Positions 56,270 to 64,000 of a stretch of DNA of 64,000 nt are shown here, piece by piece (position 1 is the stretch's first letter; each line of letters begins with the position of its first letter). The notes below the pieces were generated by a model that had not been told where the DNA came from, did no database searches, and saw nothing but the letters and a program-made list of their open reading frames with translations. Source of the DNA: Rudanella paleaurantiibacter (GTDB lineage: Bacteria; Bacteroidota; Bacteroidia; Cytophagales; Spirosomataceae); assembly GCF_009184635.1 (NCBI RefSeq), contig NZ_WELI01000014.1, positions 1 through 64,000 of the forward strand, given 5' to 3'. A program made the translations under genes and the position numbers.

Positions 56270-57019
56270 TTACACAAACTCTATATACTTAGCTCCCTTA
56301 CAATCAAAACAAATACCATTTTGAACATGTCTGAATTCAGGAAAACGGCCTGCTCCATAACATTTTGGACATGGGGTTAGGTTATCAATTTCTTTTCCTT
56401 CTTCATCCAGATATGGTACTTTCTCATTTTTATGTAATTCTTCATGACAACTCCAACAAAGAGTCATCAACGCGTCATTCATATACTCCCATGGTAACCG
56501 TTTTTTTTGATAATATCGATGATGAACATGAAGTCCTTTTAAAAAAAGCCAATCAAATTCGCGAAAGTCTTCAACTGAACATGTATCTAAAAAATTAACA
56601 ATGTCATTAAGTCGAGATTGAGACTGGGCTACCAGATCAAGTCCAACGAAGTCTGAGAAATGAACTTTTGTGTTAGTGAAGAAAAGACCTGTCAACTCAC
56701 AATACATCTGTCTTGGCTTAAACAAAAGCACAGGGGTCGCGTCTTTGTGATTGCCCAAAGTCTCCATAAAAGTCTGATATGACAATGAGGAATCTGCTTT
56801 TATTCGATGATGCGTTTTTAATTGATTATCATAAACTACAAAATTCAAACTACTTCCTGTCAGGCGGCTGACTTTTCCAACAGCGGTGGGTGAGATCAGA
56901 AAGTTTGAAACAACCTTTTGATTACTGCAATGAAGGCACTTAAATGCATCTCTTCTTAATATCTCTAACCTCTTTTCTTTCCATCTGGAATCCTCTAACA
57001 ATTCTGCATATGTACCCAT
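56270..57019 (-). CDS. HNH endonuclease with zinc-ribbon tail
   Basis: A 249-residue protein. A C-L-H-C pair near residue 28 is followed, after a long insert, by H-V-H-H-R-Y-Y near 167 and L-C-W-S-C-H-E-E-L-H-K near 188. Together these make an HNH (His-Me finger) site on a zinc-bound scaffold. The C-terminus has C-P-K-C...C-F-D-C, a second zinc ribbon. It is a probable DNA nuclease, restriction-like or mobile. It stands alone, close to the pseudobarrel gene and 48 bases from the NUC1 remnant. Confidence 0.75.
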   Translation of the reverse strand: MGTYAELLEDSRWKEKRLEILRRDAFKCLHCSNQKVVSNFLISPTAVGKVSRLTGSSLNFVVYDNQLKTHHRIKADSSLSYQTFMETLGNHKDATPVLLFKPRQMYCELTGLFFTNTKVHFSDFVGLDLVAQSQSRLNDIVNFLDTCSVEDFREFDWLFLKGLHVHHRYYQKKRLPWEYMNDALMTLCWSCHEELHKNEKVPYLDEEGKEIDNLTPCPKCYGAGRFPEFRHVQNGICFDCKGAKYIEFV

Positions 57020-57066
57020 AATAGTTTTTTTATTTACATTGTCTTCTATTCTTACTCACAAACTAA

Positions 57067-57257
57067 CTAGAGTTCCAGCCAAACCGACTGCACCATTACC
57101 TTATCCACTCCCCCTTCAATAGCTCGCTGCACCGATTCAGGCACGTTCGATAACAGATTGTACCCCGTCCGCTGCTCAATCTCATCGACACTCACGCGGT
57201 AGTTACTCCACTTGTTTTCACCTACTGTATTCGTGTTCGGCATCCAGACTGCTATTA
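57067..57257 (-). pseudogene. NUC1-type DNA/RNA endonuclease, C-terminal remnant
   Basis: About 63 residues match the C-terminus of secreted DNA/RNA non-specific endonucleases: V-W-M-P-N-T-N-T-V-G, N-Y-R-V-S-V-D-E-I-E and T-G-Y-N-L-L-S-N-V-P. The catalytic D-R-G-H region is missing because the transposon end begins at 57258. The open frame runs a few codons into the transposon, but that is fortuitous. Confidence 0.75.
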
Positions 57258-57310
57258 GGGGTTCTTCTTCCAACGGGGCATTTCTACACGCTAAGCAACT
57301 AAGGCCTTAG
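57258..57310. repeat. Left terminal inverted repeat of the Tn3-family transposon
   Basis: It begins GGGGTTCTTCTTCCAACGGG and ends GCCTTAG. It matches the complement of the right end at 49 of 53 positions. The last codons and stop of tnpR lie inside it. Confidence 0.9.
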
Positions 57311-57923
57311 TTTTAAGCCTGATTTTCTGTACATAATTGTAAACAGTCCCATAGGCGACTCCTAGCTGCTTACTGATTTGATTCATTGATACGCCTTGAC
57401 CATGCAACACGGCGATCTCGATCTGTTTCGATTCGGCCAACGGGGGACGAGCAATGGGTTTGCCCTGCGCTTTGGCACGTGCCATACCCGCTCGTACCCG
57501 CTGACTGATGAGCGAACTCTCGAACTGGGCCAGCGAGGCCATCACATGGAAGATCAACTCGCCCGTCGGCGTGGTCGTATCGATATTCTCCTGATACGAT
57601 ATGAAGTCAACCCCCAAACTCTGGAACTCTTTCAGGGCATTGACCAGTGCCTGCGTCGAACGGGCGAAGCGGTCATACCGCCAGACCAGCACCACATCGA
57701 TCTGTCGTTTGCGGGCGGCCCCAATCATGGCCCGATACTGCGTCCGCTCTTCCGTTGTACCCGAAGCTGTATCGACGTACTCAGCCGCGATAGCGAAACC
57801 ACGCCGGTCGGCATACTCCCGTAACGGCCGGAGCTGCGTTTCTGGGTCCTGTCCTTTGTCGAGGGTAGATACGCGGGCGTATAGGGCTACCCGTTTGGGC
57901 TGATCAGACGATTTCCTGGTCAT
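57291..57923 (-). CDS. tnpR: Tn3-type serine resolvase TnpR
   Basis: A 210-residue serine recombinase. The nucleophile is the serine in Y-A-R-V-S-T near residue 19, followed by the resolvase core (W-R-Y-D-R-F-A-R-S near 80, E-F-Q-S-L-G-V-D-F near 103, F-E-S-S-L-I-S-Q-R-V-R-A-G near 133). A C-terminal helix-turn-helix (S-M-N-Q-I-S-K-Q-L-G-V then G-T-V-Y-N-Y-V) binds the res site. It resolves cointegrates made by TnpA. It is transcribed divergently from tnpA. Confidence 0.9.
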   Translation of the reverse strand: MTRKSSDQPKRVALYARVSTLDKGQDPETQLRPLREYADRRGFAIAAEYVDTASGTTEERTQYRAMIGAARKRQIDVVLVWRYDRFARSTQALVNALKEFQSLGVDFISYQENIDTTTPTGELIFHVMASLAQFESSLISQRVRAGMARAKAQGKPIARPPLAESKQIEIAVLHGQGVSMNQISKQLGVAYGTVYNYVQKIRLKTKALVA

Positions 57924-58037
57924 CTTGACTTATCAAAAAGGAGTTCCTTTACAAAGCTAACTTTTTAGCTCGAAAATCGGCCCTGAGACGCTAAAAACGA
58001 AGGCCGTTTTAGACACCCTTTTTGATAACCCATCCCA
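57924..58037. promoter_or_regulatory. res-like site and divergent promoters of the transposon
   Basis: 114 bp between tnpR and tnpA with inverted arms TTATCAAAAAGG (about 57930-57941) and CCTTTTTGATAA (about 58017-58028). In Tn3 elements this spot is the resolution site and also represses both genes when TnpR binds. Individual subsites were not resolved by eye. Confidence 0.65.
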
Positions 58038-61010
58038 ATGCCTCTCGATTTTCTCTCCATGCCTGAACGAACGCGTTACGAGATCGTTCCACCCACCATT
58101 CTGGAAGTAGACATCCGCCAACATTTTCACCTGACTTATGCCGACCGCTTGATCGTGCTTCCCTTACGGGGAGAGACCAATCGGTTAGGCGTCGCCTTGC
58201 AGATCGGCCTGCTTCGACTGATGGGTTTTCTACCCGATAACTGGTGGACACAACTCCCCCTTGACGTAGTCGAATTTGTCGCTGCCCAACTTCGCATCGA
58301 ACCTGGCAACCTAACTACCTATGGGCATCGCCAACAAACGCGCAGCGACCATTTCCTATTAGTCGTTAAACACCTGGGCTTCCGTCGATGGGAACCATTG
58401 GATGTGGTCTGGCTCGAACCCTGGTTGCTGGAACGCGCTTTGGAACATGATGGAGAGCGGGTGTTACTGGCCATGTCGGTTCAAAAACTGCACCAGCAAG
58501 GGGTAGTACGTCCCCCTATTGCCGTACTGGAGCGGCTGGTGAGCAGTATCAATGAGTTGGCTCATCAAGAAGCCTACCGTCGCCTGAGTCCACTACTGAC
58601 CGATGAATTGAAAACCCGTCTGGATGGGTTGCTGACACCAGAGAAGGATTGGGCAATCACCCGACACCGATGGTTAGTGCAGACAGCAACGGGAAGCAAT
58701 CCGGCAGCTATTCGCACCGTACTGGATAAACTGAAATACCTTCGGGATTTTGGCGTACCTACCTGGCCAGACGATCTGATGACTGGCAATCGCCAAAAGA
58801 GGTTGAGTATGATTGGCCGACATCGCTCGAATCGTCATCTGGAACGTCTACCAGTTCATAAACGCTATCCGATTCTGGTGGCTTTTCTACGCGAACGGCT
58901 ACTGACACTGACTGATGAGGCTCTGAGCATGTTCGATGCCTTTTGGGAATACAATCTGGCCAAAGCCAGAAAAGAATACGAAGCCTACCAGCAGGAGGTC
59001 GCTGCGGCCAAAGACACGGCCATGCACCTGCTGGGGGGAGCGGTGAAGGTCGTGCTGGATGAAGCTGGGACGCCTGCCGAACAGGTGCGCCCCCAAATTT
59101 ACCAGACGACTCCCCGCGATAAACTTCTGCTGGCCTGGCAAGCGGTGGAAGCCTTGTTGTACCCTACGCGCCACTCTAAACTGAGTTTTCTAACTAAACG
59201 CTATGGCTTTTTTAAGCAGTTTACGCCCTATTTTTTAGGTCAGATCGTCTTTCAACAAGGGTTTACCGGAGATGATTTTGAGAAAGCACTGCAACTGGTG
59301 ATTGAACTCCAACAGGGTAGTCGACGCAAATTACCACCTGCGCCACCCAGTAACTTTATCAAACCTGTTTGGCGCAAGTTTGCCTACAATACCGAAACGG
59401 GCTGGGACCGTGCTGGTTATGAGCTGAGTGTGCTGGCCACCTTGCGGGACCGGCTCCGTTCGGGGGATGTGTTTGTGGACACTTCCAATGAGTATGGCAA
59501 TCTCAACAGTTATCTCATGGCACCGGCAGAATGGGTACTCCGTCGGGACGAACTATGTCGGCAACTGAACCTACCAGCCCCATCATCTGACCGACTTAAA
59601 CAACGCATCACCGAGCTGGAAACGTTGTTGGTCCCCATGCAGAAGCTACTGGAAGCGGGTGGCGATTTGCGGTTGGAGGACGGCCATCTGGTGTTGACCC
59701 GATTAACTGCTGAAGAAGTGCCACTGACGACCAAAGCACTGCAAGAGGAGATCAATCGGCGTATGCCAGCGGTTGACCTGACGGATATTCTGGTTGAGGT
59801 GGACAGTTGGGTAGGTTTTACGCATCACCTACCCGGTCTGGAACATGCCGCCCGGGGTGAGGACCACCCCACTCGGCTGTTGGCCACCCTTTTGGCGTTA
59901 GGCTGTAACATCCCTTTATCCGACATGGCCCGCTCATCGGGTTTAGCCTATCAAAGCCTTTGGTGGACAGGAGCCAACTATTTACGGGAAGAAACCCTAC
60001 GCGCGGCTAATAACGTGCTGGTCAATGAGCAGCATCGCCAGTGGTTAGCCGCCTATTGGGGCGATGGCACGTTTTCTTCCTCCGACGGTCAGCGTTTCCC
60101 CGTCAGCGGAAAAATCCGCAATGCTCGTCCATTACCTAATTACTTTGGACCCGGAAAAGGCGTTACCCAGCAAAACCACACTGCCGATCAGTATGCCCAA
60201 TATGGGACCAAGGTTGTACCCGCCACGCTACGAGATGCCACGGTCGTCCTGGACGAAATCATTGGTAATCAGACCGATCTGAAGATCACCGAACATACCA
60301 CGGACACGGCTGGCTATACCGATATCATCTTTGCCTTGTTCGATCTGCTTGGACTTCAGTTTTCCCCCCGCCTACGGGACATTGCCGATCAGCGGCTGTG
60401 CAAGATCAAGGGAAAAGACTGGACTTACCCGGGCTTGAAATTTACCGGAACAATCAATCCTGATTATATTGAGCGTCACTGGGATGAGTTGCTTCGGCTG
60501 GCGGGCTCGATTCAGTCGGGTGAGGTAGCCGCGTCGTTGTTCATCCGAAAACTGCAAGCATATCCGCGTCAAAACAACCTGACGTATGTTCTTCAAGCGT
60601 ATGGTCAACTGATCAAAACGGTCTTTATTCTGCGTTATCTTCAAAGCAAACCAATGCGTCAGCGCATTCATGGCCAGTTAAATAAGGGCGAAGAACTGAA
60701 TGGTCTGAGGGCCTGGTTGTGGTTCGGCTCGGATGGGGTGATCCGGCGCAAACAACACGAGCAGCAGATGGAGTCGAGCTGGAGCCTGACGATTGTGGCC
60801 AATTGCGTGGTGTTATGGAACACGGTGTATATGCAGGAAGTGCTGCGGCAATTGGCCTCGGAAGGCTACGCGATTGATGAAACTCATTTTGAGCATTTAT
60901 CGCCTTGTCGCTTTGAACACATCAATCGGTTGGGAAAATACAGCTTTGACAATAGCTCTGGGTTTGGTAGTGGTAATCTGCGTCCCTTACGCCGTGCTGA
61001 CAAGGAATAA
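58038..61010 (+). CDS. tnpA: Tn3-family transposase TnpA
   Basis: A full-length 990-residue DDE transposase. The N-terminal DUF4158 part reads Y-A-D-R-L-I-V-L-P-L-R-G-E; the catalytic domain has the aspartates in V-D-S-W-V-G-F near 586 and W-G-D-G-T near 673, and the glutamate in K-G-E-E-L-N-G-L-R near 884. The C-terminus (V-L-W-N-T-V-Y-M-Q, then F-E-H-I-N-R-L-G-K-Y) is the usual family end. The stop touches the right inverted repeat. All key residues are present, so the element may be active. Confidence 0.95.
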   Translation: MPLDFLSMPERTRYEIVPPTILEVDIRQHFHLTYADRLIVLPLRGETNRLGVALQIGLLRLMGFLPDNWWTQLPLDVVEFVAAQLRIEPGNLTTYGHRQQTRSDHFLLVVKHLGFRRWEPLDVVWLEPWLLERALEHDGERVLLAMSVQKLHQQGVVRPPIAVLERLVSSINELAHQEAYRRLSPLLTDELKTRLDGLLTPEKDWAITRHRWLVQTATGSNPAAIRTVLDKLKYLRDFGVPTWPDDLMTGNRQKRLSMIGRHRSNRHLERLPVHKRYPILVAFLRERLLTLTDEALSMFDAFWEYNLAKARKEYEAYQQEVAAAKDTAMHLLGGAVKVVLDEAGTPAEQVRPQIYQTTPRDKLLLAWQAVEALLYPTRHSKLSFLTKRYGFFKQFTPYFLGQIVFQQGFTGDDFEKALQLVIELQQGSRRKLPPAPPSNFIKPVWRKFAYNTETGWDRAGYELSVLATLRDRLRSGDVFVDTSNEYGNLNSYLMAPAEWVLRRDELCRQLNLPAPSSDRLKQRITELETLLVPMQKLLEAGGDLRLEDGHLVLTRLTAEEVPLTTKALQEEINRRMPAVDLTDILVEVDSWVGFTHHLPGLEHAARGEDHPTRLLATLLALGCNIPLSDMARSSGLAYQSLWWTGANYLREETLRAANNVLVNEQHRQWLAAYWGDGTFSSSDGQRFPVSGKIRNARPLPNYFGPGKGVTQQNHTADQYAQYGTKVVPATLRDATVVLDEIIGNQTDLKITEHTTDTAGYTDIIFALFDLLGLQFSPRLRDIADQRLCKIKGKDWTYPGLKFTGTINPDYIERHWDELLRLAGSIQSGEVAASLFIRKLQAYPRQNNLTYVLQAYGQLIKTVFILRYLQSKPMRQRIHGQLNKGEELNGLRAWLWFGSDGVIRRKQHEQQMESSWSLTIVANCVVLWNTVYMQEVLRQLASEGYAIDETHFEHLSPCRFEHINRLGKYSFDNSSGFGSGNLRPLRRADKE

Positions 61011-61063
61011 CTAAGGCATTAGTTGCTTAGCGTGTAAGAATGCCCCGTTGGAAAAAGAACCCC
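61011..61063. repeat. Right terminal inverted repeat of the Tn3-family transposon
   Basis: The reverse complement begins GGGGTTCTTTTTCCAACGGG and matches the left end at 49 of 53 positions. Confidence 0.9.
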
Positions 61064-62381
61064 TCAGTCGCAGGTGACGAAGATTGCCGAGGTGTATCGG
61101 GCCATGCGCCGGGAGGGAAAATCGACGCCCGCCCTATCGTTTATCGTGAACAGCAAGCCCGAACAGACTGTGCAGCGGCTCTACAAAACCATCTATAAAC
61201 CGGCTCTGCTCAACGATTTGTGGTTTCAATGGAAGGGCAAACCCCTGTTACTTTGCCCGCCCGAAGCCGTCACGCCCGACATCGACAGCGCGTTTACCAC
61301 CCGGCAGTCGTGGGCCTGGAGCAAGGGCCAAACATGGTTTGGCGATGGCAAAGACAAATGGACGTGGTTGGACCACACGCCCCAATCCTACGGCTGGCAC
61401 GAGTCGAAGGACAAGCCCGAACAGATCAGCGTGTCCATTGCCGAACACCCCATGTCGAACATTGGGCGCAGCTTTCACGATGGCAAGGAACCCGACGGAA
61501 AGCGGTCGGGCGAGGGGTTGTATTTTGCCGAACAGTGGAAACGCGCCCTTGACGTTGACCCGGAATTTGTGTTCGTAACGGGTTGGAACGAGTGGGTAGC
61601 CATGCGGTTCGACGACGGTAAATCCAAAACCATGATCGGCAAGCCCATCGCTAAAGGCGAGACCTATTTTGTGGACCTTTACAACGCCGAATACAGCCGC
61701 GATGCCGAACCGGTGCGGGGCGCATTCACCGACAATTACTATTATCAGTTGGTCGATAATATCCGCAAATTCAAAGGAGCGCGGGCGGTGCCTGCTGTCT
61801 CGGAAAACTACAAAATCGCCATCGACGGGAAATTTGCGGATTGGAAATCCGTGAAAAATAGTTTTCTGGACGATGTCGGGGACGTGACCCACCGGAAACA
61901 CCCCGGCTGGGGCCGCGTCCGGGAGTACGTGAACACTACGGGCCGCAACGACATTGTAGAATCGAAAGTGGCAAGCGATGCCGAATTCGTTTCATTCTAC
62001 GTCCGCACCGCCAGCCCCCTTACGGCCTGGAACTCCCCCGACTGGATGCGGCTGTTTATCAGCGTTCAAGACGGGTCAAAACCCGCCTGGGAAGGGTTTG
62101 AGTTCATGGTGAACCGAACGCCCAAAAACGCCACGACCACCCTCGAACGCTCAAAGGGCGGTTGGAACTGGGAACCGCTGGCCGATGTGAGCTATCGCAC
62201 CAATGGCAGCGAACTCGAAATTCGGCTTCCCAAAAAAGCACTCGGCATCACGGGCAACACATTCACGCTTGACTTCAAATGGGCCGACAATGCCCCCGCC
62301 GATGGTGACCCGCTCCACTGGCTCGACAAAGGCGACGCGGCCCCCAACGCCCGGTTTCGGTACCGATACGATAAGCGTTAG
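61064..62381 (+). pseudogene. Glycoside-hydrolase-like protein, N-terminally truncated
   Basis: About 435 residues of the C-terminal part of a larger exported protein, probably 650 or more residues. Motifs include W-F-Q-W-K-G-K-P-L-L-L, V-T-G-W-N-E-W-V-A near 165 and Y-N-A-E-Y-S-R-D, as in GH71/GH99-like bacterial proteins. The last 200 residues form a beta-sandwich-like domain (I-D-G-K-F-A-D-W, then L-E-I-R-L-P-K-K-A-L). No signal peptide is present and the transposon end cuts the gene upstream. The ATG 61074 is only an internal methionine. The family call is from motifs and may be imprecise. Confidence 0.65.
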
Positions 62382-62510
62382 TGCTTTCTGAACGAAAAGC
62401 CAGAATGAAAATCAGGTGATTTGAGCCGTACACTTGACCTGCTGAAAAAGCCGTCCTTGGATTCAACAGGAGCTGTTTTTTATCAGACCGATTATTTCAT
62501 TACTGCTAAC
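62382..62510. other. Intergenic stretch before origin B
   Basis: No gene seen between the truncated hydrolase and the first iteron. Confidence 0.35.
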
Positions 62511-62880
62511 TACGACAAAATCCTCGTGAACTACGACAAAATCCTCGTGAATAGGACGGCAACACTTACTATTTAGTATATTTCCCTTTTTGTTTTTTGT
62601 TTTTTCTTTGTTTTCAGTATGGTAGAAGAACTATTGTTTTAGTTATGAGCATTGTTTTTTTAACCTTTAGAAGCCGTACTCACAAATTTTGGGAATTTTT
62701 GGGTTTATTTACTATTTATGGTACTCCTTAACTCACTGATTGTCTGTAGTTTGTAAGTGTTAAATGCGACAGATTCCTCGTTTTATACGACAGATTCCTC
62801 GCTGATTTACGACGGATTCCTCGTTTAATGCGACAGATTCCTCGTTGATCTACGACAAATTCCTCGTGAACTACGACAAT
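62511..62880. repeat. Iteron array of replication origin B
   Basis: Seven copies of a 17-mer, TACGACAGATTCCTCGT or close variants, start at 62511, 62532, 62765, 62786, 62808, 62829 and 62851. A partial eighth starts at 62872. Spacing is 21-22 bases, two helical turns. A 216-base AT-rich stretch (62549-62764) with T-runs separates the left pair from the right five and is the likely melting region. The plan (iterons, AT-rich, iterons, rep) equals that of origin A but the iteron sequence is unrelated, so the two origins are bound by different initiators. Confidence 0.9.
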
Positions 62881-62911
62881 ATATTACGACTGTCGTTTTT
62901 ATATGTCGTAG
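62871..62911 (+). promoter_or_regulatory. Inverted iteron halves in front of rep B
   Basis: CTACGACA (62871-62878) and TGTCGTAG (62904-62911) form an inverted repeat, with a second smaller pair ACGAC/GTCGT between. Position and sequence suggest Rep autoregulation as in origin A. I see no perfect TAnnTTTG here. Confidence 0.55.
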
Positions 62912-62952
62912 ATGTGTATAACTTGCGTATGATTATAGAAACTATATGATAG

Positions 62953-63840
62953 ATGGATGGTAAGCTGATTGTTCAGGATAATGCGATTACCAGTGCCCGG
63001 TACGAGATGAATGCTTTGGAAAAGAACATTATCTATATGATGATGGCTCAGCTCCGTAAAGATGATCAGGCGGATACGATTTATTATATCTCGGTTCGGG
63101 AGTTAATGGATAAGACCGGAACCCGAAACTCCTATGACGACTTCAAGCGAGCTACTGAACAGTTGGTAGGTCGTGTACTCCAGATACACCGTCCCAACGG
63201 CAATTTGTTGCAGGTGGCCATGATCTCCTCGGCGGAGTACGTAGTTGGTCAGGGTATTATTGAGATTGGCCTTGATCCTAAGATACGCCCGTTCTTCTTT
63301 GACCTGAAACAGAATTTCACGGCCTTCCAGCTTCATATGGCTCTGAGTCTAGATAGTAAATATGCGAAACGGGTGTATGAGATGCTGGCTCAATATCGTA
63401 ACTTGGGTGAGCTGAAGGTTGATGTTATTGAGTTGAAACGACGGCTGTACCTCTACGATGATAAAACGGGAACTGAGCAGTATAAGAACTGGGCTGACTT
63501 TGAGCGAAGGATACTGATTGTAGCTCAGAAAGAAATCAATGAGAAGACAGACCTTCGTGTAACTTATACACCCGTTAAGATGGGACGACGGGTGGCTTCT
63601 CTTCATTTTATCATTAAAGCTGGTCCACAGCAGATGGTGATTGACTACAAAGATGAGAACACTGCTTTGTTCAGTCGATTAGTAAATGATTTCCGGCTCC
63701 GTAAAGAGCAGGCTCAGATGGTGATTGACCGGTTCAGTGCCGCCGACATTCAGAAGCGTCTTTATGATATTCAGATACTACGTTCTGATAACAAGATTCA
63801 GAACATAGGAGGCTATACGGCTAAATCCTTCGGTGTCTGA
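62953..63840 (+). CDS. Replication initiator, Rep_3 family (replicon B)
   Basis: A 295-residue Rep_3 initiator. Early motifs are V-Q-D-N-A-I-T-S-A-R-Y-E-M-N-A-L-E-K; the second winged helix has L-S-L-D-S-K-Y-A-K-R-V-Y-E-M-L near residue 136 and W-A-D-F-E-R-R-I-L near 185. Length is typical for the family. It shares little sequence with the initiator at 5586 beyond family motifs, fitting the different iterons. The start ATG 62953 is 42 bases after the inverted iteron halves. Confidence 0.95.
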   Translation: MDGKLIVQDNAITSARYEMNALEKNIIYMMMAQLRKDDQADTIYYISVRELMDKTGTRNSYDDFKRATEQLVGRVLQIHRPNGNLLQVAMISSAEYVVGQGIIEIGLDPKIRPFFFDLKQNFTAFQLHMALSLDSKYAKRVYEMLAQYRNLGELKVDVIELKRRLYLYDDKTGTEQYKNWADFERRILIVAQKEINEKTDLRVTYTPVKMGRRVASLHFIIKAGPQQMVIDYKDENTALFSRLVNDFRLRKEQAQMVIDRFSAADIQKRLYDIQILRSDNKIQNIGGYTAKSFGV

Positions 63841-64000
63841 TTTATAATGACTTGGGTAACAGGCTTGTCTCAAAGTCCGAAAGGGGAGGAGTAGCCGAGG
63901 TCATAATAAGATGTATTTCGTTGTTACCTCTCAGTAACAGGGCCAGAGGGAAAGAAGAAGTTTCCGCAGGCTGATGCTGTTCCCATTCCGTAAGTTGATA
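63841..64000. other. Right edge of the window
   Basis: 160 bases without a visible gene. Any partner gene of rep B lies beyond the window. Confidence 0.3.

Larger units (their letters stand above)
57258..61063. mobile_element. Complete minimal Tn3-family transposon (tnpR-tnpA)
   Basis: 3806 bp bounded by 53-bp inverted repeats starting GGGG and differing at four positions. It contains only divergent tnpR and tnpA with a res-like region between them, and no passenger gene. The flanking pentamers TATTA (57253-57257) and TCAGT (61064-61068) do not match, so the usual 5-bp target duplication is absent. Both flanks are truncated genes, which suggests an adjacent deletion after insertion, or recombination between two copies. 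Confidence 0.9.

Overview
The window looks like a stretch of a large plasmid from a Bacteroidota host, most likely a cytophagalean of the Spirosoma type. The evidence is two Rep_3-family initiators with their own iteron arrays, a parA-parB pair plus a second parA, a Bacteroidota -7 promoter element (TAnnTTTG) in front of one rep gene, and mostly absent Shine-Dalgarno sequences. The host assignment is inference from gene content and style; I ran no search.

Left end (1-4.2 kb): decayed mobile DNA. A Tn3-type remnant (recombinase tail and transposase tail) abuts an IS3-family element that has been interrupted inside orfA by a frameshifted IS110-family element. A perfect 27-bp inverted repeat follows. 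Replicon A (4.2-8.1 kb) has an unknown gene, an iteron origin, a Rep_3 initiator under an iteron-derived operator, and a Toprim primase-like gene.

Defence island (8.2-43.3 kb): seven same-strand genes run almost without gaps. They encode a winged-helix AbiEi-like protein, a DrmD-like SNF2 helicase, a DUF262/DUF1524 GmrSD-like nuclease, a DUF1016 (YhcG) PD-(D/E)XK nuclease, a giant PglX/DrmMI-like adenine methyltransferase, a sacsin/Hsp90-like ATPase and a Dna2-like SF1 helicase. Beyond a scar that holds fragments of a second helicase and a second methyltransferase lie a uracil-glycosylase-fold protein, a divergent 919-aa protein with three internal repeats, a small membrane protein and a secreted protein. 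The island ends with a 2114-aa DUF1998 helicase carrying a nuclease-like C-terminus, translationally coupled to a RelE-UvrD helicase fusion. The set resembles class 1 DISARM (SNF2 helicase, PglX-like methylase, DUF1998 helicase) and Druantia (giant DUF1998 helicase), but matches neither layout that I know of, so it may be an undescribed hybrid. Cassette exchange is visible: an AT-rich nuclease gene sits between GC-rich genes, and an AT-rich recognition segment sits inside the methyltransferase.

Right part (43.3-64 kb): a cluster of three long palindromes, a tyrosine recombinase with an upstream inverted repeat, a secreted FG-GAP propeller protein, parB-parA, an orphan parA, three palindromic repeats spaced about 200 bp apart, and a small pseudobarrel-like protein beside an HNH nuclease. 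A complete minimal Tn3-family transposon (57258-61063) then separates two truncated chromosome-type genes, a NUC1 endonuclease tail and a glycoside-hydrolase-like tail. Replicon B, with a second set of iterons and a second Rep_3 gene, closes the window. Two unrelated replicons and two parA genes suggest a cointegrate plasmid whose gene-poor stretches are worn recombination debris.
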